Source: Mangrovimonas sp. YM274
GTDB taxonomy: Bacteria; Bacteroidota; Bacteroidia; Flavobacteriales; Flavobacteriaceae
Assembly (NCBI RefSeq): GCF_030908385.1
Contig: NZ_CP133091.1
Coordinates: forward strand, 965,501-1,029,500
Length of the DNA: 64,000 nt
Direction of reading: 5' to 3'
Positions 27,372 through 35,310 of this stretch are shown one piece after another. Under the pieces are notes generated by a model that did not search any database, was not told the DNA's origin, and was given only the letters and a program-made list of their open reading frames with translations. Within the stretch, counting starts at the first letter, position 1. Every line of letters starts with the position of its first letter. The position numbers were made by a program, and so were the translations under genes.

Positions 27372-29333
27372 TTGATTTCAAAATCCACTATAGAACATGT
27401 CTTTGAAACTGCTCGGGTAGAGGAGGTTATTGGAGATTTTGTGCAATTAAAAAAATCTGGTACCAATTTTAAAGGGTTAAGTCCGTTCAGTGATGAACGC
27501 TCCCCCAGTTTTATGGTCTCTCCCGTAAAGCAAATTTGGAAGGATTTTTCCAGTGGAAAAGGAGGTAATGCCGTAACCTTTTTAATGGAACACGAGCATT
27601 TTACCTATCCTGAAGCCATAAAATATTTGGCGAAAAAATACAATATTGAAATTGAAGAAACCGAGCAAACAAATGAACAAAAGCAGGAAGCCAACGAGCG
27701 CGAAAGTTTGTATTTGGTTAATGAGTTTGCTAAGGATTATTTTCAGAAAATTCTTTTTAAAAGCGATAAAGGTCAAGCCATTGGTTTAAGCTATTTTAAG
27801 GAGCGTGGGTTTACCAATGAAACCATCAAGACCTTTCAGTTGGGATATTCCCCAGATGAGTGGCAGGCCTTTACTGATGAGGCTTTGAAAAAAGGCTATC
27901 AGCTCGATTATTTGGAGAAAACGGGGTTGACCATTGTAAAGGAAGACAAGCGTTTCGATCGTTTTAAAGGTCGTGTGATGTTCCCAATACAAAGTATGAG
28001 TGGCCGTGTTTTGGGTTTTGGAGGAAGGATTTTGGTGACCGATAAAAAAGCAGCCAAATACTTAAATTCCCCTGAGAGTGAGGTCTACCATAAAAGTAAG
28101 GTGCTTTATGGTATTTACCACGCCAAGCAAAGCATTGCAAAGGAAGATAATTGCTATTTGGTTGAGGGATATACTGATGTTATTCAATTTCACCAAAGAG
28201 GTATTAAAAATGTGGTGGCATCCTCTGGGACGGCATTAACGGCAGAGCAAATTAGACTCATTAATCGGCTATCAAAAAATATTACTGTACTTTTTGATGG
28301 GGATGCGGCAGGTATGAGAGCTTCCCTTCGAGGAATTGACTTAATCTTAGAGCAAGGGATGAACGTTAGGGTGTGTACGTTTCCTGAAGGAGAGGATCCG
28401 GATAGCTTTGCAAGACAAAATACATTAGAGGAACTTAAAGAATATCTAGATACCAATGCAAAGGATTTTATCCAGTTTAAGGCTTCTGTGTTGGTTGAGG
28501 ATGCCAATAATGACCCCATTAAAAAGGCAGAAACTATTAGGGATATTGTCAATAGTATCGCGAAGATTCCCGATAACATAAAGCGGGAGGTGTATATCCA
28601 GGAGTGCTCTCGTATTATGGATATTAGCGAAGAAGTGCTTTTTACTACCTTGGCGCAAATGGGTAAAAAGGAGCTTCAGGAGGCTAGCAAAGGTGGACGG
28701 CCGGAACACAAGGCCTTTGAAGTGGTGAAGAAGGAAGAGCCCAAACAGAAAATTGATTTGCAGTACGAATTGGAGCGAAAAATCATTGAAATTTTACTCC
28801 TATATGGAAGTGAAACTGAAGATTTTGATGATTTGGTTCTTAAAGAAGACGAAAAAACGGGCGATTTAAAATTGGAGCCAGTTATCAATACGACTAAAGT
28901 ATTCGATAAAATTTTCCTTGATTTACAAGAGGACGAAATGCAGTTTGCCAATCCAACTTTTCATAATATTTACAATTCTATTATGGAGGAACTTCATAAT
29001 GATAAACCATTTTCTACCAGAGAATTTGTAAATAGATTGGATCAGGAAATGGCAAGTGAAGTAACCAGTATCCTGATGGAAGATGAGCGTTACAGTTTGC
29101 ATGATTGGGAACGTAATTTGATTGTTCCCAAACAAAAGAACGAATCTATAGCGCAGTTGGTAAACCAAACCATTTTAAGTTTGCGTTGCTTTTTGATTGA
29201 TAAAAAAGTGGCGGAATACAAAAACGACACCTTGCGTGAAGATGTCGATAGAATGGCTATAATAGAGGATGTCAAGGACTACCTCGGTTTGAAAATGTTG
29301 TTATCTAGAAAACTTGGAAAAGTGGTTGGTTAA
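27372..29333 (+). CDS. dnaG: DNA primase, zinc-finger ligands lost
   Basis: The 653-residue protein is colinear with DnaG: N-terminal CHC2-type domain (about 1-100), the catalytic TOPRIM core with EGYTDV and DGDAAG, and a C-terminal helicase-interacting region. The start is TTG at 27372; no ATG is available near the conserved N-terminus. In the CHC2 domain the zinc ligands of E. coli DnaG (Cys40, His43, Cys61, Cys64) align with Ser37, Ser40, Asp58 and Ser61, while the fold landmarks (PSF, GGNAV) remain. The domain therefore probably does not bind zinc. It makes RNA primers for replication. It ends overlapping the convergent regulator gene by four bases. Confidence 0.95.
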   Translation: MISKSTIEHVFETARVEEVIGDFVQLKKSGTNFKGLSPFSDERSPSFMVSPVKQIWKDFSSGKGGNAVTFLMEHEHFTYPEAIKYLAKKYNIEIEETEQTNEQKQEANERESLYLVNEFAKDYFQKILFKSDKGQAIGLSYFKERGFTNETIKTFQLGYSPDEWQAFTDEALKKGYQLDYLEKTGLTIVKEDKRFDRFKGRVMFPIQSMSGRVLGFGGRILVTDKKAAKYLNSPESEVYHKSKVLYGIYHAKQSIAKEDNCYLVEGYTDVIQFHQRGIKNVVASSGTALTAEQIRLINRLSKNITVLFDGDAAGMRASLRGIDLILEQGMNVRVCTFPEGEDPDSFARQNTLEELKEYLDTNAKDFIQFKASVLVEDANNDPIKKAETIRDIVNSIAKIPDNIKREVYIQECSRIMDISEEVLFTTLAQMGKKELQEASKGGRPEHKAFEVVKKEEPKQKIDLQYELERKIIEILLLYGSETEDFDDLVLKEDEKTGDLKLEPVINTTKVFDKIFLDLQEDEMQFANPTFHNIYNSIMEELHNDKPFSTREFVNRLDQEMASEVTSILMEDERYSLHDWERNLIVPKQKNESIAQLVNQTILSLRCFLIDKKVAEYKNDTLREDVDRMAIIEDVKDYLGLKMLLSRKLGKVVG

Positions 29334-29965
29334 CCGTTGGTTAATTCCAAGTGCTTTGCCTGATGGATTAAATCTACAAGATTGGTAACATGTAATTTTT
29401 TGAATAACCTTGCTTTATAGGTACTCACGGTTTTTTCGTTAATATCCAACTCTTGTGCAATTTCTTTATTCTTTTTACCGGAAGACAATAGTTTTAAAAC
29501 TTCAACCTCTCGGGTAGAAAGGCGCTTGTACATCTTACTAGGAGACTTTTTAGTGTCGTTATAGTTAAGATGTTTGGACATATTACTGCTAAGGTAAATG
29601 CCGCCATTGTACACCTTTAAAATGGCCTCTTTGATTGTGTCGGTGTCTTCGGTTTTAGAAAGGTAGCCAGAAGCTCCCGCCTTTAAAACGCTGATGGCGT
29701 AGATTTCCTCGGGATGATGGCTAAAAAAGAGAACCTTTAAATTTTGATGTTCTTTCTTTATGGCTCTCAAAGCAGTGATTCCATTCAATTCTGGTAAATC
29801 AATTTCAGATACTACAACATCTACAGCATTTCGCCGGATGAATTCAAAAATTTCAATACCACTACCTACACTGCCTATAACCTGAATTTCTGGGTTAGAT
29901 TCAAATAGCAGCTCTAACCCTGTTCTAACAATCGGATGGTTGTCAACGACTAATACTTTAATCAT
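29330..29965 (-). CDS. LuxR/NarL-type response regulator with Glu at the phosphoacceptor site
   Basis: The 211-residue protein has a receiver domain (about 1-120; acidic Asp8, GYLSKT with Lys near 104) and a C-terminal LuxR helix-turn-helix (about 145-205, LSTREVEVLKLLSSGKKNKEIA). The phosphoacceptor position is Glu54 (VVVSEIDLPELNG) instead of Asp, while the following residues fit the normal loop. It is thus probably not phosphorylated and may be locked in an active-like state or controlled otherwise. No histidine kinase is adjacent. Its 3' end overlaps dnaG by four bases. Confidence 0.88.
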   Translation of the reverse strand: MIKVLVVDNHPIVRTGLELLFESNPEIQVIGSVGSGIEIFEFIRRNAVDVVVSEIDLPELNGITALRAIKKEHQNLKVLFFSHHPEEIYAISVLKAGASGYLSKTEDTDTIKEAILKVYNGGIYLSSNMSKHLNYNDTKKSPSKMYKRLSTREVEVLKLLSSGKKNKEIAQELDINEKTVSTYKARLFKKLHVTNLVDLIHQAKHLELTNG

Positions 29966-30115
29966 AATAGGAAAAAATTAGTAATTAAGTTAAAAATGCT
30001 ATTAACCAGAGTTGAAACTCAAGACCAGATTAAGAGGTATATGGGGTAGTTCTTTTTGTAAATGTAATGAAAAAAATAACAGGTTTAATGATTTCTGGTT
30101 AAAAATTAATAAGAA

Positions 30116-30904
30116 TTATCTTAAACTATCCGGAATTGTGCAAACAGGTATAGGGTTCATCTTGTGTTGGTTAGCTTTATTGAAGCGCATAAATATTTCA
30201 AAAACTTCCTTTTCGCGTCCTTCAAAATCATTGGCAGTTTTTCCTTCTTCTTTCATCGCCATGGCCCATTCCAATTCAGGGTAAGAAGCACCGATTTGGT
30301 CTTCGTCTGTGCGATCATCTCCCCATAAGCCATCTGTTGGAGCAGCGTCAATAATTTCTTGATTAACACCTAAATATTTGGCTATTTCGTAGACTTCGGT
30401 TTTCAATAAATCGGCAATAGGGCTTAAATCAACACCTCCATCTCCATATTTGGTATAAAAGCCAACACCAAAGTCTTCCACTTTGTTGCCGGTTCCAGCT
30501 ACGAGCAGTTTGTCAAGAGCGGCAAAATAATACAGCGACGTCATTCTTAACCTAGCTCTAGTATTGGCCAATGACATAAAACGATCGGCCTCATTGTCTA
30601 CAGGAGGCAAGGCCGCTACCAGACTGTCAAAAACAGGAGTTAAATTTACTTGCGTCATGCTTACTTTATCAAATTTGGATTGCATCCATTTTATATGGTT
30701 CAAGGCACGGCTTACCTGTGAAGGGGCTTGGTGGATTGGCATTTCCAGGCAAAGTAGGTCTAGGCCTGTCATGGCACATAGGGTAGAGGTTACGGCGGAG
30801 TCAATTCCTCCAGAAACCCCTATAACAAAGCCATTTACTTTTGCGTTGGTTGCGTAATCTTTTAGCCAATTTACAATGTGGTCAACAATTTTTTCTGTTT
30901 GCAT
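30116..30904 (-). CDS. nadE: NAD+ synthase, ammonia-dependent type
   Basis: The 262-residue protein has the PP-loop SGGIDSAVTS (near residue 30), TGNKVEDFGVGFYTKYGDGG and DLSPIADLLKTEVYEIA, as in single-domain NadE. It adenylates nicotinate adenine dinucleotide and amidates it to NAD+. There is no N-terminal glutaminase domain, so it uses ammonia. It is transcribed divergently from gldB, with -7 elements back to back at 30933-30952. This nadE-gldB neighbourhood also supports the flavobacterial assignment. Confidence 0.95.
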   Translation of the reverse strand: MQTEKIVDHIVNWLKDYATNAKVNGFVIGVSGGIDSAVTSTLCAMTGLDLLCLEMPIHQAPSQVSRALNHIKWMQSKFDKVSMTQVNLTPVFDSLVAALPPVDNEADRFMSLANTRARLRMTSLYYFAALDKLLVAGTGNKVEDFGVGFYTKYGDGGVDLSPIADLLKTEVYEIAKYLGVNQEIIDAAPTDGLWGDDRTDEDQIGASYPELEWAMAMKEEGKTANDFEGREKEVFEIFMRFNKANQHKMNPIPVCTIPDSLR

Positions 30905-30932
30905 TTTAGTTACGATTTAAATCTAAGAATAG

Positions 30933-30952
30933 TACCTTTGCAAACAAAAATA
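30933..30952. promoter_or_regulatory. Back-to-back -7 elements for gldB (+) and nadE (-)
   Basis: TACCTTTG (30933-30940, plus strand) and the complement of TATTTTTG (30945-30952, minus strand) both match TAnnTTTG and are separated by four bases. Polymerases on the two promoters could not bind at once. No clear -33 TTG is seen for either. Confidence 0.6.
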
Positions 30953-30995
30953 AACTAAACGGGTTAGGAATAAAAATAAACACAGTTTAAGTTTT

Positions 30996-31955
30996 ATGAA
31001 GAAAATAATTTTACTTTTCACTGTTCTAATCACGGTGTTATCATGCGATGAAACTTCAAAAACAGAGCAGGAAATAGCAAAAATTGATATTCCATTTTCA
31101 ATAGAGCGTTTTGATGAAGCTTTTGCAAAAGCCAGTCCGGTGGATTTACCCAAATTAAAAGCGCAATATCCGTTTTTGTTTTCAAAGAGAATTAGCGATT
31201 CTGTGTGGATTAACCGTATGCAGGATTCTTTGCAGCGGCAGTTATTTGAAGAAGTGAATGAGGAGTTTCACGATTTTGACGATGTGGAATTGGATATCGA
31301 AAAACTGTTCCAGCACTTAAAATATTACGATAAAACGTTTAGTGCGCCTAGGGTAATAACCTTAACCAATGATGTTGATTATCGTAACAAAACCATAGTA
31401 ACCGATACCATAGCATTGATAGCGCTTGATACTTATTTGGGAGCAGATCATGAGTTTTATGCTGGAATCCAAAAGTACATTGCCCAAAACATGACTAAAT
31501 CTCAAATTGTACCAGATTTGGCCAATAGTTATGCCGAGAAATATAGCTTTCAACTGCAACGAAAAACCTTGCTGGATGAAATGGTGTATTATGGTAAGCT
31601 ATTGTATTTTAAGGACCTTATGATTCCCTTTAAGACAGATGCAGAAAAAATGGGCTATTTGCCAGAACAGTTAACTTGGGCTCAAAATAACGAGAGCTAT
31701 ATCTGGAGGTATTTTATCGACAAGGAAATGCTATATAGTACAGATGCAGCCTTGAGTGGGAGATTTATTGCACCGGCACCTTTTTCAAAATTTTATCTGG
31801 AATTGGATAGGGAATCCCCTGGGCGATTGGGGCAATTTATTGGCTGGCAAATTGTACGTTCTTACATGGAGCATAATGAGACAGATTTTAGGGATATGCT
31901 TCAAATGGAAGCCATCGAAATTTTTAATAATTCAAAATATAAACCACGTAAATAA
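30996..31955 (+). CDS. gldB: Gliding motility lipoprotein GldB
   Basis: The 319-residue protein has an SPII signal peptide (ITVLSC lipobox), followed by the all-helical GldB domain, with IDIPFSIERFDEAFAKA and LYFKDLMIPF characteristic of the family. GldB is required for gliding and type IX secretion in F. johnsoniae, probably at the cell envelope. gldC overlaps its stop codon by one base, the known gldBC pair. A -7 element lies about 55 bases upstream. Confidence 0.93.
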   Translation: MKKIILLFTVLITVLSCDETSKTEQEIAKIDIPFSIERFDEAFAKASPVDLPKLKAQYPFLFSKRISDSVWINRMQDSLQRQLFEEVNEEFHDFDDVELDIEKLFQHLKYYDKTFSAPRVITLTNDVDYRNKTIVTDTIALIALDTYLGADHEFYAGIQKYIAQNMTKSQIVPDLANSYAEKYSFQLQRKTLLDEMVYYGKLLYFKDLMIPFKTDAEKMGYLPEQLTWAQNNESYIWRYFIDKEMLYSTDAALSGRFIAPAPFSKFYLELDRESPGRLGQFIGWQIVRSYMEHNETDFRDMLQMEAIEIFNNSKYKPRK

Positions 31956-32293
31956 TGGCAGATAATATAAAATCAACAATCACACTTAATGTAGAATTGG
32001 ACGAAAACCGTATTCCGGAAACTTTGAGTTGGACGGCTAAGGATGGCGGTATTGAAAATGAAGAGGCCAAGGCCATGTTGTTGTCGGTTTGGGATAGTAA
32101 AGCACAGGAAACCTTGCGTATCGATTTATGGACCAAAGACATGCCTGTTGATGAAATGAAAAAGTTTTTCCATCAAACCTTGGTGGCCATGAGTGATACG
32201 TTTAATCGTGCTACCCAAGATGAAAAAATGACGGCAACTATGAAGGATTTCTGTGATTATTTTGCGGAGAAATTGGAGTTGAAAAAGAAATAA
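31955..32293 (+). CDS. gldC: Gliding motility protein GldC
   Basis: The 112-residue cytoplasmic-type protein has no signal peptide and matches GldC in size and in its TITLNVELDENRIPETLSW start and KKFFHQTLVAMSDTF segment. It is coupled to gldB by a TAATG overlap. In F. johnsoniae it supports full gliding, with milder loss than gldB; the mechanism is unknown. A long terminator-like hairpin follows about 95 bases later. Confidence 0.92.
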   Translation: MADNIKSTITLNVELDENRIPETLSWTAKDGGIENEEAKAMLLSVWDSKAQETLRIDLWTKDMPVDEMKKFFHQTLVAMSDTFNRATQDEKMTATMKDFCDYFAEKLELKKK

Positions 32294-32388
32294 CCAATTG
32301 ATTTTTAGTTTAATAATTAGGTAACCTTTAGATAACTTATCTAGATAGGGTTATTCCTATTTTTACAGGGCTATTAATCAATTATTTA

Positions 32389-32437
32389 AAAACATTAGTT
32401 AGGCTTTCACGGGAGAAAGCAACTAATGTTTTTTTTG
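32389..32437 (+). terminator. Long hairpin terminator after gldBC
   Basis: AAAACATTAGTT (32389-32400) pairs with AACTAATGTTTT (32421-32432), and GCTTTC with GAAAGC inside, leaving a two-base AG bulge and a six-base loop, followed by a T-run. It ends 14 bases before the next ATG. Confidence 0.85.
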
Positions 32438-32451
32438 TTTAAATTAGCCTT

Positions 32452-33066
32452 ATGCGAAATATCCTTTTAGGCATTTTAATCACTTTGGCAGTACTTTTGG
32501 GCTTCAAATATTGTACAGAGCAAAAGAAAGACGAAGCAGTGCTTTTGGAAAGTTCTGCATTAATTCAGGAGCAGATTCGCAATGTTGGAAAATTGGTGGT
32601 TACCGAAGGTCATTTTAGTGAGGTATTTAACTATAAAAATTCCAAGGAGCTTTTCGGTTCCTACTTTACTTCAGATAAAAAGGCTTTGGTGGTGGTGAAT
32701 GCAGATGTGACCATTTCCTACGATTTGAGCAAAATTGAATATGAAGTGGATAATGTGAACAAAATCCTGAGAATAAAAAGCATCCCTAAAGAAGAAATTA
32801 AGATAAGCCCAGATTTGGAATACTACGATGTGCAATCGGATTTCTTCAACCCATTCGAAGCCAAAGACTATAACATCATCAATCAAAAAGTAAAGGCCTC
32901 TTTGGCAAAAAAGTTGGAAGCTTCCCAAATGAAGGTTAATGCTAAGGATAGATTACTTAGCGAACTGTCCAAATTTTATATCCTGACCAATTCATTGGGA
33001 TGGACGTTAGAGTATAATGAAACACCTATCTATGTGTTGGAAGAGTTGCAGAATTTACAACTATAA
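32452..33066 (+). CDS. DUF4230 domain membrane-anchored protein
   Basis: The 204-residue protein has one N-terminal membrane segment (ILLGILITLAVLLGF, about 4-18) and a soluble domain of the DUF4230 type, with VGKLVVTEGHFSEVF and VVVNADVTISYDLSKIE. The function is unknown. It lies behind the gldBC terminator and ends convergent with the rhodanese gene, overlapping by six bases. No enzymatic motif is seen. Confidence 0.8.
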   Translation: MRNILLGILITLAVLLGFKYCTEQKKDEAVLLESSALIQEQIRNVGKLVVTEGHFSEVFNYKNSKELFGSYFTSDKKALVVVNADVTISYDLSKIEYEVDNVNKILRIKSIPKEEIKISPDLEYYDVQSDFFNPFEAKDYNIINQKVKASLAKKLEASQMKVNAKDRLLSELSKFYILTNSLGWTLEYNETPIYVLEELQNLQL

Positions 33067-33366
33067 ATGACTTTTTAAACTTTTCCATCCACCACCGTTT
33101 ATAGCATCAATATTATTTAAATTGAGGTATTTGGCAGCTTTGGCAGATCTTACGCCACTAGCACAACAAACAACAATAGGTTTGTCCAGTTCCTTAAGGT
33201 CGTCAACATGGTTGCGCAAATCATCAAGAGGTATGTGTTTAGAGCCTTCAATAGCACCAGATTTGTATTCATCTTTGGTCCTTACATCTATAATAATTGC
33301 TCCTCTTTTGATATATTTTTTTATTTTGTACGAGTTGGACCCGAAAAGAAATGATAATAGTCCCAT
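33061..33366 (-). CDS. Rhodanese-like domain protein
   Basis: I start at the ATG at 33366 (MGLLSFLFGSNS); the longer frame to 33402 adds non-conserved residues. The 101-residue single rhodanese domain has IIIDVRTKDEYKSGAIEGS, PLDDL and the active-site loop CCASGVRSAKAA with the catalytic Cys. It probably transfers sulfane sulfur or reads a thiol signal, but the partner is not evident. Its 3' end overlaps the convergent DUF4230 gene. Confidence 0.87.
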   Translation of the reverse strand: MGLLSFLFGSNSYKIKKYIKRGAIIIDVRTKDEYKSGAIEGSKHIPLDDLRNHVDDLKELDKPIVVCCASGVRSAKAAKYLNLNNIDAINGGGWKSLKSHL

Positions 33367-33428
33367 GGCTTTTTTCTTTAAATTTACGAAATTAACAACC
33401 ATTCAACGAGTGGTAAAAACTTGAAATA

Positions 33429-34007
33429 TTGAATACTACTGCCAGTACCCGAAAAGATGAAATTATTAAAACTGCCGCTAGACTTTTTAAAGAAAAGGGC
33501 TATAGTGCCGTAAGTATGCGTGATTTGGCTGCCACGATGGGAATCAAGGCGGCAAGCTTGTATAATCATATTAGTTCCAAGCAGGAAATTCTTAAGGATA
33601 TCATTATTTCGTTGGCAGAAACATTTACGGCAGGAATGCAGGAGATTAAATCGGCCGATATTTCCAATATTGAGAAACTTCGCAAAATAGTAACGTTGCA
33701 TGTGGATATCACTTCCAAGAATACCTCCGGCATGGCTTCTTTAAATAATGATTGGATGCATCTAGAGGAAAAGCTGGAGTATTATTTAACCTTGCGCACA
33801 GATTACGAAGAGGAGTTTCGAGATATTCTAATAAAGGGTATCGAAGCAGGCGAAATCGAGGATTCTAATGTCGATGTCATGCTGTTTTCCATGCTATCTA
33901 CCTTGCGCTCTCTGTATTTGTGGATTCCAAAGAAAGAAGATTTGAACCCTGAAGAGCTTTCCGAAAATTTAAGTAATGTCCTAATCCATGGCATTGTGCA
34001 ACCTTGA
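33429..34007 (+). CDS. TetR-family regulator of the paa cluster (PaaR-like)
   Basis: The 192-residue protein has an N-terminal TetR helix-turn-helix (about 8-55, TRKDEIIKTAARLF, GIKAASLYNHISSKQEIL) and a variable ligand domain. The start is TTG at 33429; the first ATG (codon 32) would cut the DNA-binding domain. It precedes paaE in the same direction by 154 bases. Inverted repeats with TetR-type symmetry lie at the paaE promoter (34125-34142) and before the E2 gene (45987-46004). By analogy with PaaR regulators the ligand may be phenylacetyl-CoA; this is inference. Its own promoter shows no copy of the operator. Confidence 0.88.
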   Translation: MNTTASTRKDEIIKTAARLFKEKGYSAVSMRDLAATMGIKAASLYNHISSKQEILKDIIISLAETFTAGMQEIKSADISNIEKLRKIVTLHVDITSKNTSGMASLNNDWMHLEEKLEYYLTLRTDYEEEFRDILIKGIEAGEIEDSNVDVMLFSMLSTLRSLYLWIPKKEDLNPEELSENLSNVLIHGIVQP

Positions 34008-34011
34008 ATTT

Positions 34012-34033
34012 ATTGCAGTTGAACGCAATTTTT
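34012..34033 (+). terminator. Weak terminator after the TetR gene
   Basis: ATTGC (34012-34016) pairs with GCAAT (34025-34029) followed by T residues, just behind the TetR stop codon. The stem has only five base pairs. Confidence 0.4.
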
Positions 34034-34089
34034 TAGCAACTAAATTTCGATATCAATAAATAAGAAGCGTTAAGCTTTCGAAATTAACA

Positions 34090-34118
34090 TTTGTATCTCG
34101 AAATATTTTGTAAATTTG
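34090..34118 (+). promoter_or_regulatory. Promoter of the paa operon
   Basis: TTTG (34090-34093), a 17-base spacer, and TAAATTTG (34111-34118), which matches TAnnTTTG exactly. Transcription should start near 34125, i.e. at the first base of the operator repeat. Confidence 0.75.
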
Positions 34119-34124
34119 CTATCA

Positions 34125-34142
34125 AACTAACAAGTGTTAGTT
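34125..34142. promoter_or_regulatory. Operator repeat 1, paaE promoter
   Basis: AACTAACAAGTGTTAGTT is a perfect inverted repeat with 8-base arms (AACTAACA, TGTTAGTT) and a 2-base spacer. It starts seven bases after the -7 element, so a bound repressor would cover the transcription start. A near copy lies at 45987. The neighbouring TetR protein is the obvious candidate to bind. Confidence 0.82.
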
Positions 34143-34161
34143 AAAATGCATGTAACAAAAT

Positions 34162-35235
34162 ATGGCAGAGTTTTATCGAATAAAAGTTTCAGATATATAC
34201 AGGGAAACCAAGGATACAGTAGTGGTGTCCTTTGATATTCCTGAAGATTTAAAAGACGTTTTCAAGTTTAAGCAAGGGCAACATTTAACCTTGCGCAAAG
34301 AAATAAATGGGCAGGATGTGCGAAGAAATTATTCGCTTTGCTCCAGTCCGTTGGACAATGAGTGGAAGGTGGCCATTAAAACCATTAGAGGAGGGCTGTT
34401 TTCCAATTATGCTTTTAATGAATTACAGGCTGGAGATGAGTTAGAAGTGATGCCGCCGCATGGGGAATTCTTTGTGGAGTGCGAAGCAGAAAGTGCTAAC
34501 AACTACATTGCCTTTGCTGCCGGTAGTGGGATTACCCCAATGCTATCCATTATCAAGACCCATTTGCACAAAGAGCCACAGAGTACATTCAAGTTGTTTT
34601 ACTTGAATCGCACCGTGAAATCCATTATCTTTAAGGAAGAAATAGAGCAGCTCAAAAATGAGTTTTTTGGACGTTTTCAAGTGTTTTACTTTTTAACCAA
34701 AGAACAGCGTGATATCCCATTCCTTAACGGACGTTTTGACCACGAAAAACTAGAGATTTTAACCAACAGATTTATTGATATACCAGATACGGCACATGCC
34801 TTTATTTGTGGGCCTCAAGACATGATCTTTTTGATTCGAGACGAGCTTCAGGCGGCAGGATTGCCTAAAGAGAACATTCATTATGAATTGTTTTTCTCTG
34901 GAAGTTCCGAAGAAGAAAACAAGCATATCGCCGAAGTTTTGGAAGAGAAAGTAGATGGTACCGAAGTGACCATTATAGATGGTGGAAAGGAATTCCATTT
35001 CATTATGGAAGATGATTTCGACAACATTTTGGATGGGGCTCTAGCCGCAGGAGCCGATTTGCCTTTCGCTTGTAAAGGTGGGGTTTGCTCTACTTGTAAA
35101 TGTCAGGTGAAGGAAGGTTCGGTTAAAATGAAAATCAACTATGCTTTGGAAGACAAAGAGGTAGCGCAAAACTATGTGTTAAGCTGTCAAGCGGTACCAA
35201 CGACAGATAAAGTAGTGGTTGACTTTGATGTGTAA
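34162..35235 (+). CDS. paaE: Phenylacetyl-CoA 1,2-epoxidase, reductase subunit PaaE
   Basis: The 357-residue protein has an N-terminal FAD/NAD(P) ferredoxin-reductase part (RRNYSLCSSP FAD motif, AAGSGITPMLSI NADPH loop) and a C-terminal plant-type [2Fe-2S] ferredoxin with Cys304, Cys309, Cys312 and Cys342. It passes electrons from NADPH to the diiron oxygenase PaaA. It is the first gene of the cluster, placed before paaA as often in Bacteroidota, and directly follows the operator-controlled promoter. Length matches E. coli PaaE (356). Confidence 0.95.
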   Translation: MAEFYRIKVSDIYRETKDTVVVSFDIPEDLKDVFKFKQGQHLTLRKEINGQDVRRNYSLCSSPLDNEWKVAIKTIRGGLFSNYAFNELQAGDELEVMPPHGEFFVECEAESANNYIAFAAGSGITPMLSIIKTHLHKEPQSTFKLFYLNRTVKSIIFKEEIEQLKNEFFGRFQVFYFLTKEQRDIPFLNGRFDHEKLEILTNRFIDIPDTAHAFICGPQDMIFLIRDELQAAGLPKENIHYELFFSGSSEEENKHIAEVLEEKVDGTEVTIIDGGKEFHFIMEDDFDNILDGALAAGADLPFACKGGVCSTCKCQVKEGSVKMKINYALEDKEVAQNYVLSCQAVPTTDKVVVDFDV

Positions 35236-35302
35236 GAATTCAGAAGAAGAGAATTCTTTAAAGTATTGAAACAATTAATTTAAACATACCTGTTTGGGCA
35301 GG
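35234..35302. repeat. Palindromic elements between paaE and paaA
   Basis: Two hairpins fill this gap: AAGAATTC/GAATTCTT (35234-35258, overlapping the paaE stop codon) and CCTG/CAGG (35289-35302) inside ATACCTGTTTGGGCAGGCAT. Similar palindromes occupy three other gaps of the cluster. Confidence 0.6.
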
Positions 35303-35310
35303 CATAAATT

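Noticed and set aside
32389-32437. A third copy of the TetR operator (ACATTAGTT...AACTAATGT)
   Set aside because: The arms are 20 bases apart, form a long stem with a T-run, and so make a terminator; the resemblance to the operator is limited to the TTAGTT part.
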